From Pseudoflavonifractor sp. MSJ-37 (GTDB lineage: Bacteria > Bacillota > Clostridia > Oscillospirales > Oscillospiraceae), in the NCBI RefSeq assembly GCF_018917965.1, contig NZ_JAHLPP010000001.1, positions 806,001 to 870,000 on the forward strand: DNA of 64,000 bases. Reading direction: 5' to 3'. Below the pieces are notes generated by a model. The model was not told the DNA's origin. It worked only from the letters and a program-made list of their open reading frames with translations, and ran no database searches. Both the position numbers and the translations under genes were made by a program. Of this stretch, positions 42,535 to 51,430 are shown one piece after another. The number at the start of each line of letters is the position of its first letter. The first letter of the stretch is position 1.

Positions 42535-43263
42535 ATGTCAGGACATTCCAAGTGGCATAATATCCAGAAGACCAAGGGCGCTGCGGATGCGAAGCGTTCT
42601 CAGGCATTCACTAAGATCGCCCGCGAGATGATCGTAGCGGTCAAGCAGGGCGGCAGCGGCGATCCTGCCAACAACTCCCGTCTGGCCACCGTCATCGCCA
42701 AGGCCAAGGCGGTCAATATGCCCAACGACAACATCAAGCGCACCATCGACAAGGCGCTGGGCGCGGGCAATACCGACAACTTCGAGAGCGTCGTCTATGA
42801 GGGCTACGGCCCCAACGGTGTGGCCGTGATCGTGGACGCGCTGACCGACAACCGTCAGCGCACCGCCCCGGAGGTCCGCCATCTGCTGGACAAGTATGGC
42901 AAGGGCCTGGGTGCTACCGGCTGTGTGTCTTGGTGCTTCGACCAGAAGGGCGTCATCGTCATCGAGCGCGAGGATCTGGACGAGGACACCATGATGATGG
43001 ACGCACTGGACTGCGGCGCCGACGATATGCAGGCAGAGGATGAGGTGTTCACCATCTATACCTCTCCCGAGGCGTTCGGCGAGGTCCTGCCCAAGCTGGA
43101 GGAGAAGGGTTATACCTTCCTGGAGGCTTCCGTGCAGATGGTCCCCCAGAACTACGTCAAGCTCACCGACGAGGCCGATATCAAGAACATGGAGAAACTT
43201 ATCGACCTGCTGGAAGAAAATGACGATGTCCAGAACGTGTACCATAACTGGGAACAGGAGTAA
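42535..43263 (+). CDS. YebC/PmpR family protein
   Basis: A 242-residue protein of the YebC/PmpR/TACO1 family. Members act as transcription regulators and, in more recent work, as ribosome-associated factors that relieve stalling at proline stretches. The family start SGHSKWHNIQKTKGAADAKR, shown here as GHSKWHNIQ...KGAADAKR, and GYGPNGVAVIVDALTDNR are intact. AAGGAG precedes ATG 42535. Transcribed alone from its own promoter; a weak CGGCAA-GATG-TTGCCG hairpin follows the stop. Confidence 0.94.
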   Translation: MSGHSKWHNIQKTKGAADAKRSQAFTKIAREMIVAVKQGGSGDPANNSRLATVIAKAKAVNMPNDNIKRTIDKALGAGNTDNFESVVYEGYGPNGVAVIVDALTDNRQRTAPEVRHLLDKYGKGLGATGCVSWCFDQKGVIVIEREDLDEDTMMMDALDCGADDMQAEDEVFTIYTSPEAFGEVLPKLEEKGYTFLEASVQMVPQNYVKLTDEADIKNMEKLIDLLEENDDVQNVYHNWEQE

Positions 43264-43406
43264 ATACGGCAAGATGTTGCCGAAATAGGATTGAATCGTC
43301 AAAAAAAGAAACTTTTTCATCAATCGGATTTGGCTGAGTAAAGTGAAATCCCGATGAGCGATGATGTACATGATACCTTCTATTGTGCTATACATGGAGG
43401 GTCATC

Positions 43407-43735
43407 ATGAACATTGAAAACGCGATCAAAGACTACCTGATAGAGATTGAGATTAGAAAGTATACCCCGAAAACGATCAAGGGGCATCGGACTAGTCTCA
43501 ATCTCTTTTTGTGCTTCTGTGAGGGAGAGATGCACATCTCAGATATGGAAGAGGCAACATCAGGCGTCGTAAAGAAATATGCTGGGTATATGTCGCAAAA
43601 CGGGAGGAAAGGGACTTACGTCAATGGACTGCTGAAGTCTCTAAAATCGTTCGCACAATATTGTTATGAAGAAGGCAGTGATGGGTTTAACGCAAAGCAC
43701 AACTTCAAGTGGTGTAAAGAAGAAAAGACCGTCCG
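43407..43735 (+). pseudogene. Truncated tyrosine-recombinase (integrase) remnant
   Basis: ATG 43407, with GGAGG upstream, opens an N-terminal core-binding domain of a phage or transposon-type integrase (IENAIKDYLIEIEIRKYTPK, then KTIKGHRTSLNLFL). Similarity runs to FKWCKEEKTV, where such proteins normally enter the catalytic domain, and then ends exactly where the terminator of the oppositely oriented rnpB begins. The frame stays open to 44135 only because it runs antisense through rnpB, so the catalytic Arg, His and Tyr are missing. Its base composition is far more AT-rich than its neighbours, marking it as acquired DNA. Confidence 0.78.
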
Positions 43736-43756
43736 GAGCGCTGTGCTCCGGACGGC
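43721..43756 (-). terminator. Terminator of rnpB
   Basis: On the minus strand CCGTCCGGAGC and GCTCCGGACGG (43755-43729) form an 11-bp stem with a 5-base loop, followed by TCTTTTCTTC. Confidence 0.85.
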
Positions 43757-43763
43757 CAAATAT

Positions 43764-44122
43764 GCAAGCAAGCCTGTAAGCCGGGTTCTGTCCTTTAAGA
43801 CAGCCATCTATCTCGACGCACCGTTGCCGATACGCTCAAGCCGCCTCCCTGGGACGGTCGGGCCGACCATATGTCCCTCCACGGCGTTGCTCCGGATAGA
43901 GTTTACAGCGATGGACGCTTCCACGCCATCGGGCGGGCTCTTGCCTCCGCCTTTCCACCCTTACTGCCGGATGGAGACCATCCGACAGCGGTCTATCTCT
44001 GTTGCACTTTTCCTAGGGTCGCCCCCGGCGGGTGTTACCCGTTATCCTTGCCCTGTGGAGCCCGGACTTTCCTCACGAACGGGCCTTTCGCCCCGTCCGC
44101 GCGGCTGTCCAGCTTACTTGCA
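43764..44122 (-). ncRNA. rnpB: RNase P RNA (type A)
   Basis: The catalytic RNA of ribonuclease P, which trims tRNA 5' leaders. Read on the minus strand it contains the universal blocks: GAGGAAAGTCCGGGCTCC near the 5' end, GAAAAGTGCAACAGAGA, a GTAAACTCTATCCGGAGCAA stretch, GAGATAGATGGCTGTC and the 3' ACAGAACCCGGCTTA. The order and the presence of these blocks fit the ancestral type A fold rather than the Bacillus type B. The ends are placed by pairing GCAAG/CTTGC across P1 and by the promoter. It has its own promoter and terminator. Confidence 0.95.
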
Positions 44123-44128
44123 GGTGCT

Positions 44129-44157
44129 ATTATAGCGTATCCGGAGCCGATCGTCAA
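44129..44157 (-). promoter_or_regulatory. Promoter of rnpB
   Basis: Minus strand TTGACG (44157-44152), 17-base spacer, perfect TATAAT (44134-44129), about 7 bases before the RNA start. Confidence 0.82.
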
Positions 44158-44259
44158 ACGATTCGTTTTGGAATGACCTGTGCGGGGCCATGCTGCTCCA
44201 TAGACAAAATAGAGGATGTTCTGACGGATCTTCTCAGACGATCAGCGGACCATTTTTCA

Positions 44260-44288
44260 TTGTTGTGCCATGAAAAATGTGGTATGAT
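44260..44288 (+). promoter_or_regulatory. Promoter of the RecQ-like helicase gene
   Basis: TTGTTG (44260-44265), 17-base spacer, TATGAT (44283-44288). Confidence 0.55.
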
Positions 44289-44348
44289 ATCAGATGCAAG
44301 GAATTCGTGCGGCTCCTGGAGCGCCGTGCGAGATATCAAGGAGAGAGG

Positions 44349-47300
44349 ATGGAACCTATGGGATCCTTTGACTCATTTTTCAAGAAACGGCTGGAAGAGT
44401 TGGTCGCCGGGCAGAAAGCCCCGGCGCTTTTGTTCTTTCGCGGGTTCCTGCCCGCGCAGATCGAGACGCTGATCGGACATCCGGCCAGCCTGCTTCCGGA
44501 CCCGGCGCTCATCCGGGACGGTGGGGTAGACCTGACTTTTCTGGAAGGACAGAAGCGGGCGCTGGTCCAGCGGCTGACCTCTGTGGACGGGGTCTTGGTC
44601 GGCTTTTATGAAGAGCTGATCGCTCTTTGCTCGGTGGTCAGCGACCCGTCCGCGCTCCTGGGTGGTCCGGTGATCGTAGTGGAGAACGATCTGTTCGGGG
44701 ATGCCGTCCCGAGCTGTATGAGCGACGCCGACACAGCCATCCTCCTGCGGGATACCAAGTCTGAAAAGGCAGGCAGCGGGGAGAAGGCCGCAGACCTCCT
44801 GGCCCAGTATTACAGCGACCCGATGCCGCTGGATGAGAGCCATGTCCTAGTCTGTCCCCGAAATGTACACAAGGACATCGGCGTCGAACCGATCGCGTTC
44901 TTCCCGGCAGCGGAGCCCAAGTCCCAGCCGGAGCCCCAGGGGGACGACCTCCGTCTGGATACGAAGCAGGACCTCCTGTACCGCTTCCGGGTGATGGAAG
45001 GGGAGGGAGCACCTGTCCATCTCCTCACCGGTCGGCAGGAGGGGGATGTCGGTCTGGCGGCCAGCCTCAGGAACGCACTGACCGCGCTGGACATCCCCTT
45101 CTCTCAGGAGGACGAGGATGCTGAGGGCGATGCCGCGGCGGATATCTTCATCCCAAAGGCAGTCACGGAACTGCTGAAACATCACTGGGGCTCCAATGCA
45201 TCCTTCCGCGATCTGCATTTCTACCGGGCACCGGCCACATCGAAGGAGACGGTGGAGATCTCTCAGGGCGCACTGGTCAGCGAAGTCATCGATCAGTGCG
45301 AGCGTGCTGAAGCGGAAGAGGAGTTCCGGGACATCTTCATCACCGCCCCCACCGGAGCGGGCAAGTCCCTGCTGTTCCAGCTTCCGGCCCTCTATCTGGC
45401 GGAGCGCTGTCAGGCGGTCACGCTGGTCATCTCTCCGCTGATCGCGCTGATGAACGACCAGGTCTCTCAACTGGAGGATGAGCATGGGAGCGCTCTGGCC
45501 ACCTATCTGAACTCCACACTGACCTATGAAGAGCGGCAGCAGCGGTCTGAGGAGATCCAGTCCGGGAAGCGGTCCATCGTCTATCTGGCCCCGGAGCTCC
45601 TGTTGTCCTCTGGGCTGGACGCGATCCTGGGCGACCGCCGGCTGGGACTGCTGGTCATCGACGAGGCCCATACCGTCACCTCCTGGGGCCGGGATTTCCG
45701 CTCCGACTACTGGTATCTGGGCGACTTCCTGCGGCAGGCCCGAAGGGACCGGACGCCCTTCCCGGTCATGTGTCTGACGGCTACCGCCGTGTACACCGGA
45801 CCGGAGGATATGGTGAACGATACGATCCGGGAGCTGGATCTGAATGCGCCGATCATCCATCTGGGCAGTGTCAAGCGGGAGGACATCTCCTTCGACATCA
45901 CCAGACCGGAGCTCCCGGAGGCAGGCGTCACGGTGGAGTCCCTCAAGCAGAAGCTGGTCATCGACCGCCTGATCGAATATGTGGGCAAACGGGAGAAAAC
46001 ACTGGTCTATTGTCCCTTCCGGACCCAAGTCGAGGGGCTGTATGTGATGCTGGATGCCAAAATGCGCCGGGTGGTACGCCGTTATCACAGCCGGGTGACG
46101 GCTCAGGAGCGAAAGCTGATCGAGAAGGAGTATCGGGATGGTACTGCCCTCGGCCTGATCTGCACCAAAGCGTTCGGTATGGGCGTAGACGTGAAGGATA
46201 TCAAGCATGTGATCCACTTCGCGCCTACTGGGACACTCTCCGACTATGTACAGGAGATCGGCCGCGCCGCCCGGGATCCGTCTGCTGTGGGCACGGCCCA
46301 TATGGACTACTTCAAGCAGGATATCCGCTATGTGCGGACACTGAATGGGCTCTCTGAGATGAAGCAGAAACAGCTCAAGTCCATGCTCCAAAAGCTGGTG
46401 GATATTTACGATGCCAAGAAACACCGCAACCTGCTCCTGGCTCCGGACTCCTTCGCTTATCTGTTCCAGGAGTCCGAGGCGGAGAACAAGACCAAGAACG
46501 GCCTGCTCCTGCTGGCCAAGGATCTGAAAAACAAATACGGTTTCCCGGTATTGGTGGTGCGCCCTCGGCTCATGCTGACGGAGAATTTCGTCAATGTGCC
46601 GCCGGAGCTGACCGACCGATTCCAGAAAGAGTTCGGCGAATACGCCGCACCCTGCGGAAAGGTGAAGGACCGCTTTGTCCCAACTGGAAATTCCTCCCGG
46701 GCCTCTGAGGTCTATATCCGCAACGTGGGCGAAGTCTATCGGGTCCGGATGGGCGACCTGTGGGAGGCCAGGTTCCCTCACCTGACATTTGCCGCCTTCA
46801 AGCATCAGTTCTTCAATGAGCGTCTGGACCGGAAGGTGGACAGCCATCTCTCTCCCCGGATCCGGGTCACGGTCCACTATCACGATCCGTTCGACAAGGT
46901 GCAGGAGGAAGTCACCAGATTGCTGGATGACATCCTAGCCGTGTTCACCCGCCATAAGCTGGGGGAGAAGAAGACGTTCGATGAGAAGACCTTCCGGGCG
47001 GAGCTGAACGAGCTGCGTCCAGATCAGGAGCTGACGGATGCGCAGGTCACGTTGCTCTTGGCTATGATGACACAGGAGGTGGATGAACGGGCCTCCTTCA
47101 ACGCCGCCAGAAGCAGTATGAAGGTGCTCCAACGCAGGAAGCAAAAGGGGAAGGCCGGCGGGACGGAGTACCGGATCTCCAGCAGCCACGCGACCCTGAA
47201 GGACTATATGCTCCGGCTCCTGGGCCAGTGTGAGCCAGATCCGGAGACCGGGAGCTTCAGCTCCTTCGTCCCGGATCCCGCCAAACGCCCCATCATGCTC

Positions 47301-47645
47301 CTGCCGATCCTGAAGCTGATGGAGATCATGGGGCTGGCCTCTTATGAGCTCCAGGGCGGCGAGGCGGCCGAGCTGTTCGTCCGTATCAACGATCCGGAGA
47401 AGCTCCGCCGTCTGGCCGGTGGCAAGTACAGCAATGGCATCCTGACTGAGCTCCACCGGAAGCATGAGGACAGCCGCAAGCTCCTGACCGCGTTTTTCCA
47501 GGCGGAAATGGACGATGCCTCCCGCTGGGCGCTGATCGAGGACTATTTCCTGGGCAATGATGAGGCGGTACGCGCCGCTCTCCCGACCGCAGGGGGGGCG
47601 GAGAGCGAGATCGACGAGGAGCCTGAGGAGGGCACGGAGACGTGA
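44349..47645 (+). CDS. Large RecQ-like superfamily 2 DNA helicase
   Basis: A 1098-residue protein with a RecQ-type helicase core: Walker A (TAPTGAGKSLLFQLPA, GAGKS at about 336-340), DEAH box at 438-441, motif III around CLTATA, and motif VI QEIGRAARD near residue 635. About 330 residues of unidentified sequence precede the core, and about 450 follow it. The RecQ zinc-binding cysteines after motif VI are absent and no clear RQC or HRDC domain is seen. ATG 44349 follows AAGGAG by 5 bases; ATG 44358 is also possible. It stands alone between rnpB and a convergent regulator. It may serve DNA repair or phage defence; neither can be settled from the window. Confidence 0.82.
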   Translation: MEPMGSFDSFFKKRLEELVAGQKAPALLFFRGFLPAQIETLIGHPASLLPDPALIRDGGVDLTFLEGQKRALVQRLTSVDGVLVGFYEELIALCSVVSDPSALLGGPVIVVENDLFGDAVPSCMSDADTAILLRDTKSEKAGSGEKAADLLAQYYSDPMPLDESHVLVCPRNVHKDIGVEPIAFFPAAEPKSQPEPQGDDLRLDTKQDLLYRFRVMEGEGAPVHLLTGRQEGDVGLAASLRNALTALDIPFSQEDEDAEGDAAADIFIPKAVTELLKHHWGSNASFRDLHFYRAPATSKETVEISQGALVSEVIDQCERAEAEEEFRDIFITAPTGAGKSLLFQLPALYLAERCQAVTLVISPLIALMNDQVSQLEDEHGSALATYLNSTLTYEERQQRSEEIQSGKRSIVYLAPELLLSSGLDAILGDRRLGLLVIDEAHTVTSWGRDFRSDYWYLGDFLRQARRDRTPFPVMCLTATAVYTGPEDMVNDTIRELDLNAPIIHLGSVKREDISFDITRPELPEAGVTVESLKQKLVIDRLIEYVGKREKTLVYCPFRTQVEGLYVMLDAKMRRVVRRYHSRVTAQERKLIEKEYRDGTALGLICTKAFGMGVDVKDIKHVIHFAPTGTLSDYVQEIGRAARDPSAVGTAHMDYFKQDIRYVRTLNGLSEMKQKQLKSMLQKLVDIYDAKKHRNLLLAPDSFAYLFQESEAENKTKNGLLLLAKDLKNKYGFPVLVVRPRLMLTENFVNVPPELTDRFQKEFGEYAAPCGKVKDRFVPTGNSSRASEVYIRNVGEVYRVRMGDLWEARFPHLTFAAFKHQFFNERLDRKVDSHLSPRIRVTVHYHDPFDKVQEEVTRLLDDILAVFTRHKLGEKKTFDEKTFRAELNELRPDQELTDAQVTLLLAMMTQEVDERASFNAARSSMKVLQRRKQKGKAGGTEYRISSSHATLKDYMLRLLGQCEPDPETGSFSSFVPDPAKRPIMLLPILKLMEIMGLASYELQGGEAAELFVRINDPEKLRRLAGGKYSNGILTELHRKHEDSRKLLTAFFQAEMDDASRWALIEDYFLGNDEAVRAALPTAGGAESEIDEEPEEGTET

Positions 47646-47649
47646 AGCC

Positions 47650-48270
47650 TCAGCGCTCCACTGTGCGTTCCACCAGATGCTCCAGCTCTCTGGGGCAGAG
47701 GATCTTGATGGAGCGGTAGCCTGTCTGGATCCAGCCGAGACGGACGAACTCACCGATGACCCGGCTGACAGTCACTCGGCTGACCCCTACTGATGCACCG
47801 ATCTCTTCATGGGTGCAGTGGATGACACCGTCCGGGCCGGTCGGCCGCAGGGAGAGGAGATGCCGTGCAATCCGCTGATCTGCCTGGAGGAAGCTACTGT
47901 CCACATGAGTGGACAGTAGCCGCACGGTCCGGGCCAGATACTCCAGCATGGAGACGGCCAAGTCCGGGTGCCGTGCGAACACCGTGTGGAGCCGCGCCCG
48001 ATCCACTGAGATGAGAGAACAGGTGGTCAGCGCCGTTGCGGAGGATACCCGGGGCTGTTTGTCGAAGAACGCGGCTTCGCCGATAAGGTCGCCTGCATGG
48101 TGATAGGTGAGGATCCGCTCTTCACCGGAGCCGGCGCTGAGGAAGCACTTCACCGTCCCCTCCAGGATATAGTAGAATCGGTCTGCAGGCGTGTCCTGAA
48201 GATAGATGAGCTGTTCCGGGGCATAGAGCAGGGGAGCCTGGCCCTCTGCCAAGGGATACCAGATGTCCAC
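47650..48270 (-). CDS. Crp/Fnr-family transcriptional regulator
   Basis: A 206-residue regulator with an N-terminal cyclic-nucleotide-binding-like beta-barrel (YYILEGTVKCFL, HHAGDLIGEAAFF) and a C-terminal winged helix (HEEIGASVGVSRVTVSRVIG, residues about 165-185). No N-terminal Cys cluster for an iron-sulfur centre is visible, so it is not a classical Fnr. GTG 48270 has AAAGGAG 8 bases upstream; ATG 48288 is in frame but overlaps that box. Its promoter overlaps that of the divergent leuC operon, which it could influence. Confidence 0.9.
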   Translation of the reverse strand: MDIWYPLAEGQAPLLYAPEQLIYLQDTPADRFYYILEGTVKCFLSAGSGEERILTYHHAGDLIGEAAFFDKQPRVSSATALTTCSLISVDRARLHTVFARHPDLAVSMLEYLARTVRLLSTHVDSSFLQADQRIARHLLSLRPTGPDGVIHCTHEEIGASVGVSRVTVSRVIGEFVRLGWIQTGYRSIKILCPRELEHLVERTVER

Positions 48271-48312
48271 GTCGAACGCTCCTTTCATGGAATTTTCTTT
48301 GACTCGTCTCAG

Positions 48313-48342
48313 ATCGTATCACACTTTACATTCTTTTGGCAA
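48313..48342 (-). promoter_or_regulatory. Promoter of the Crp/Fnr gene
   Basis: Minus strand TTGCCA (48342-48337), 18-base spacer, TACGAT (48318-48313). It overlaps the leuC promoter on the other strand. Confidence 0.5.
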
Positions 48343-48354
48343 GGATCCTATCAT
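48325..48354 (+). promoter_or_regulatory. Promoter of leuCDB
   Basis: TTTACA (48325-48330), 18-base spacer, TATCAT (48349-48354). No T-box, leader peptide or terminator is visible between it and leuC. Confidence 0.52.
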
Positions 48355-48402
48355 AATTGACCATACAGAAAGGTACCAAAGGTTATTCAGGAGGAATGCA
48401 TC

Positions 48403-49662
48403 ATGGGAATGACGATGACCCAGAAGATCCTGGCAAAGCATGCCGGGCTCGATTCAGTAGAAGCCGGACAGCTCATCGAGGGGAAGCTGGATCTGGTCCT
48501 GGGCAACGATATCACCACCCCTGTGGCCATCACCGAATTCGATAAGGCTGGCCTGACGCAGGTGTTCGATCGGGACAAGATCGCCATCGTATTGGATCAC
48601 TCTACGCCGTGCAAGGACATCAAGTCCGCACAACTGTGCGCTAAGGCCCGTGATTTTGCCCACCGGTTCCAAATCACCCACTTCTTCGACGTGGGACAAA
48701 TGGGCGTGGAGCACGCTCTTCTGCCGGAACAGGGCTTGGTGGCTCCCGGTGAGGCCGTGATTGGTGCGGACTCCCATACCTGCACCTATGGTGCGCTGGG
48801 CGCGTTCTCTACCGGGGTCGGTTCCACGGATATGGCCGCCGGTATGGCCACCGGTCTGTCTTGGTTCAAGGTGCCCTCTGCCATCAAAGTCACGCTGAAG
48901 GGCAAGTTCCAGCCCTATGTCTCCGGCAAGGATCTGGTGCTCCATCTGATTGGCATGATCGGCGTGGACGGCGCCCTCTATAAGTCTCTTGAGTTTGCCG
49001 GTGAGGGTGTCTCCGAGCTTTCTATGGATGACCGCTTCACCATTGCCAACATGGCCATCGAGGCTGGCGCCAAGAACGGCATCTTCCCTGTGGACGAAAA
49101 GACCCGCGCTTATCTCAAGGGCCGTGTGGACCGGGAGTGGGAGGCTGTGGAGGCGGACTCCGATGCCATCTATGAACGTGAGATCATCATCGATCTGGAT
49201 GAGCTCCGTCCCACGGTGGCACTGCCCCATCTGCCTTCCAACACCCGTACGGTGGACGAGGTGGCCGGTACCCCCATCCAGCAGGTCGTTATCGGCTCCT
49301 GCACCAACGGCCGCATCGAGGATATGCGGAAGGCCGCCGAGATCCTGAAGGGCCGCAAAGTCCATGAGGGCGTCCGCTGTATCGTGCTCCCTGCCACCCA
49401 GCAGGTCATGCTGGACGCTATGGCCGAGGGCTTGGTCCAGATCTTCATCGAGGCTGGCTGTGCGGTCTCTACGCCTACCTGCGGTCCCTGTCTGGGCGGC
49501 CATATGGGTGTTCTGGCCGATGGGGAACGCGCTATCTCCACCACCAACCGGAACTTCGTGGGCCGGATGGGCCCTGTCAGCTCTGAGATCATCCTGGCCA
49601 GCCCTGCTGTCGCCGCCGCCTCCGCCGTGGCCGGCTGTGTGGCCGACCCCCGGTCTATCTGA
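48403..49662 (+). CDS. leuC: 3-isopropylmalate dehydratase large subunit
   Basis: The iron-sulfur-bearing subunit that, with LeuD, isomerises 2-isopropylmalate to 3-isopropylmalate in leucine synthesis. At 419 residues it is the shorter HACN-type (archaeal/clostridial) subunit. Motifs: [12 protein letters not shown] at the start, [18 protein letters not shown], the cluster cysteines in VIGSCTNGR and TCGPCLGGH, and [18 protein letters not shown] 48403 follows AGGAGG by 8 bases; ATG 48409 is also in frame. leuA is not in the window. Confidence 0.95.
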   Translation: MGMTMTQKILAKHAGLDSVEAGQLIEGKLDLVLGNDITTPVAITEFDKAGLTQVFDRDKIAIVLDHSTPCKDIKSAQLCAKARDFAHRFQITHFFDVGQMGVEHALLPEQGLVAPGEAVIGADSHTCTYGALGAFSTGVGSTDMAAGMATGLSWFKVPSAIKVTLKGKFQPYVSGKDLVLHLIGMIGVDGALYKSLEFAGEGVSELSMDDRFTIANMAIEAGAKNGIFPVDEKTRAYLKGRVDREWEAVEADSDAIYEREIIIDLDELRPTVALPHLPSNTRTVDEVAGTPIQQVVIGSCTNGRIEDMRKAAEILKGRKVHEGVRCIVLPATQQVMLDAMAEGLVQIFIEAGCAVSTPTCGPCLGGHMGVLADGERAISTTNRNFVGRMGPVSSEIILASPAVAAASAVAGCVADPRSI

Positions 49663-49696
49663 GCAAGAACGTCTGAGACAGAAAGGATAGAATGAC

Positions 49697-50182
49697 ATGA
49701 AAGTCTATAAATACGGCGACAACGTGGACACCGACGTCATCATCCCCGCCCGCCATCTGAACGATCCGGACCCCAAGGCCTTGGCCTCCCACTGTATGGA
49801 GGATATCGATGCGGACTTCGCCACCACCGTCCAGCCCGGCGACATCGTGGTGGGCGGCGCCAACTTCGGCTGCGGCTCCTCCCGGGAGCATGCGCCTCTG
49901 GCTATCAAGTCCTGCGGCGTGAAGTGTGTCATCGCCGCCTCTTTTGCGCGTATCTTCTACCGCAACGCCATCAACATCGGGTTCCCCATCATGGAGTGCC
50001 CGGAAGCCGCCGCTGAGATCCAGGCTGGCGATCAGGTCAGCGTGGACTTCCAGAGTGGTCTCATCCTGGATGAGACCACTGGAAAGCAGTACCATGCCGC
50101 GCCGTTCCCGGAGTTCATCGATGGGATCATCGACAACGGCGGTCTGCTCTCCTCGTTGAAGGCCCGCGGACTGGCGAAGTGA
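49697..50182 (+). CDS. leuD: 3-isopropylmalate dehydratase small subunit
   Basis: Partner of LeuC, 161 residues, providing the swivelling C-terminal domain. [16 protein letters not shown] at the start, the [18 protein letters not shown] motif and [16 protein letters not shown] are all typical. AAAGGATAG precedes ATG 49697, 34 bases after leuC. Confidence 0.95.
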   Translation: MKVYKYGDNVDTDVIIPARHLNDPDPKALASHCMEDIDADFATTVQPGDIVVGGANFGCGSSREHAPLAIKSCGVKCVIAASFARIFYRNAINIGFPIMECPEAAAEIQAGDQVSVDFQSGLILDETTGKQYHAAPFPEFIDGIIDNGGLLSSLKARGLAK

Positions 50183-50215
50183 TATATCGATCTATCGAGA
50201 AAGGAATCGACTGAT

Positions 50216-51298
50216 ATGGACTATAAGATCGCATTGATCCGGGGCGACGGCATCGGCCCCGAGGTGGTGGGCGAGGCCGTCAAGGTCCTGGACACTGTGG
50301 GCCGAAAGTTCAGCCATACGTTCCATTATACCGACGTCCTTCTGGGCGGCTGTGCCACCGATGCGGTGGGGAAGAGCTACCCCGATGGGACTGCGGAGAA
50401 ATGCAAGTCCTGCGACGCTGTCCTGCTCGGCGCCGTAGGTGGTCCCAAGTGGGGATCTGATAAGCCTGCGGAACAGCGTCCGGAGACCGCTCTCTTGGCG
50501 ATCCGCAAGGACCTTGGACTGTACGCCAATCTGCGTCCTGCCGCGCTTCGCCCTGCCATGGCGGACGCATGCCCCTTGAAAAAGGAGACTGCGGAGAAGG
50601 GCATCGACCTGATGATGGTCCGTGAGTTGACCGGAGGCATCTATTTCGGCCGCCGTGAGAAGTATGAGACCGAGGACCGGGGCATCGAGGCCGCCGACCG
50701 GATGGCTTACTCCGAGAAAGAGATCGAGCGCATCGGTCGCCGCGCGTTCGAGCTGGCCCGTCTCCGCCGGAAGAAGGTCTCCAGCGTAGACAAGGCCAAT
50801 GTTCTGGAGACCTCCCGCCTGTGGCGTTCTGTGATGCACCGCCTGTCCGCGGAGTATCCCGACGTGGCTTACGAAGATGTGCTGGTGGACAACTGTGCCA
50901 TGCAGCTGGTCCGGGCCCCCGGTCAGTTCGATGTGGTCGTCACAGAAAATATGTTTGGCGACATCCTGTCCGATGAGGCCAGTATGGTCACCGGTTCTAT
51001 CGGCCTGCTGCCCTCGGCCTCCATCGGTGACACCGCGCCCGGCCTGTATGAGCCGATCCACGGCTCCGCCCCGGACATCGCAGGACAGGACAAGGCCAAC
51101 CCCATCGCCACGATCCTCTCGGTGGCTATGATGATGCGCTATTCCTTCCATCTGGCCGCTGAGGCTGACGCCATCGAACAGGCGGTGGATGCGGTCCTGG
51201 CCGCCGGCTGGCGCACGGCCGATATCGCAGAGCCTGGTGTGGCCCCCATCGGCACGAAAAAGATGGGCGACCTCATCTGCGCCAAGCTGGAGGGCTGA
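50216..51298 (+). CDS. leuB: 3-isopropylmalate dehydrogenase
   Basis: Oxidative decarboxylation of 3-isopropylmalate with NAD, 360 residues. The opening [20 protein letters not shown], substrate arginines in [27 protein letters not shown], the metal-binding [15 protein letters not shown] and [17 protein letters not shown] identify it. AAAGGAATC precedes ATG 50216. Last gene of the leu operon, followed by a terminator. Confidence 0.95.
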   Translation: MDYKIALIRGDGIGPEVVGEAVKVLDTVGRKFSHTFHYTDVLLGGCATDAVGKSYPDGTAEKCKSCDAVLLGAVGGPKWGSDKPAEQRPETALLAIRKDLGLYANLRPAALRPAMADACPLKKETAEKGIDLMMVRELTGGIYFGRREKYETEDRGIEAADRMAYSEKEIERIGRRAFELARLRRKKVSSVDKANVLETSRLWRSVMHRLSAEYPDVAYEDVLVDNCAMQLVRAPGQFDVVVTENMFGDILSDEASMVTGSIGLLPSASIGDTAPGLYEPIHGSAPDIAGQDKANPIATILSVAMMMRYSFHLAAEADAIEQAVDAVLAAGWRTADIAEPGVAPIGTKKMGDLICAKLEG

Positions 51299-51320
51299 TC
51301 CTCCCGCGCCTCAAAGCATA

Positions 51321-51357
51321 GAGTCCCCGGCCCGTTGCGATGGACCGGGGACTTTTC
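51321..51357 (+). terminator. Terminator after leuB
   Basis: AGTCCCCGG (51322-51330) and CCGGGGACT (51345-51353) form the stem, followed by TTTTC. Confidence 0.82.
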
Positions 51358-51370
51358 CTGTCCGCAAACC

Positions 51371-51399
51371 TTGACAGAGGAGGGGAAGTCTGCTACGAT
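51371..51399 (+). promoter_or_regulatory. Promoter of the pantothenate kinase gene
   Basis: Perfect TTGACA (51371-51376), 17-base spacer, TACGAT (51394-51399), about 32 bases before the start. Confidence 0.72.
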
Positions 51400-51430
51400 C
51401 AGGCAGATAGTGAAGCGTGGAAGGAACGTG

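Noticed and set aside
43741-44135. C-terminal half of the integrase frame as coding sequence
   Set aside because: This part is the complement of rnpB, whose universally conserved blocks are recognisable.
44847-46883. A 678-codon open frame antisense to the helicase gene
   Set aside because: Composition is His/Gln/Leu rich with no motif, and the opposite strand carries clear helicase motifs.
44260-48300. A multi-gene phage-defence island around the helicase
   Set aside because: No nuclease, methylase, toxin or other defence gene lies on either side; only the helicase itself and the integrase remnant are suggestive.
48289-48402. T-box or leucine leader peptide before leuC
   Set aside because: The region is only 114 bases, has no terminator, no T-box sequence and no Leu-rich small frame.
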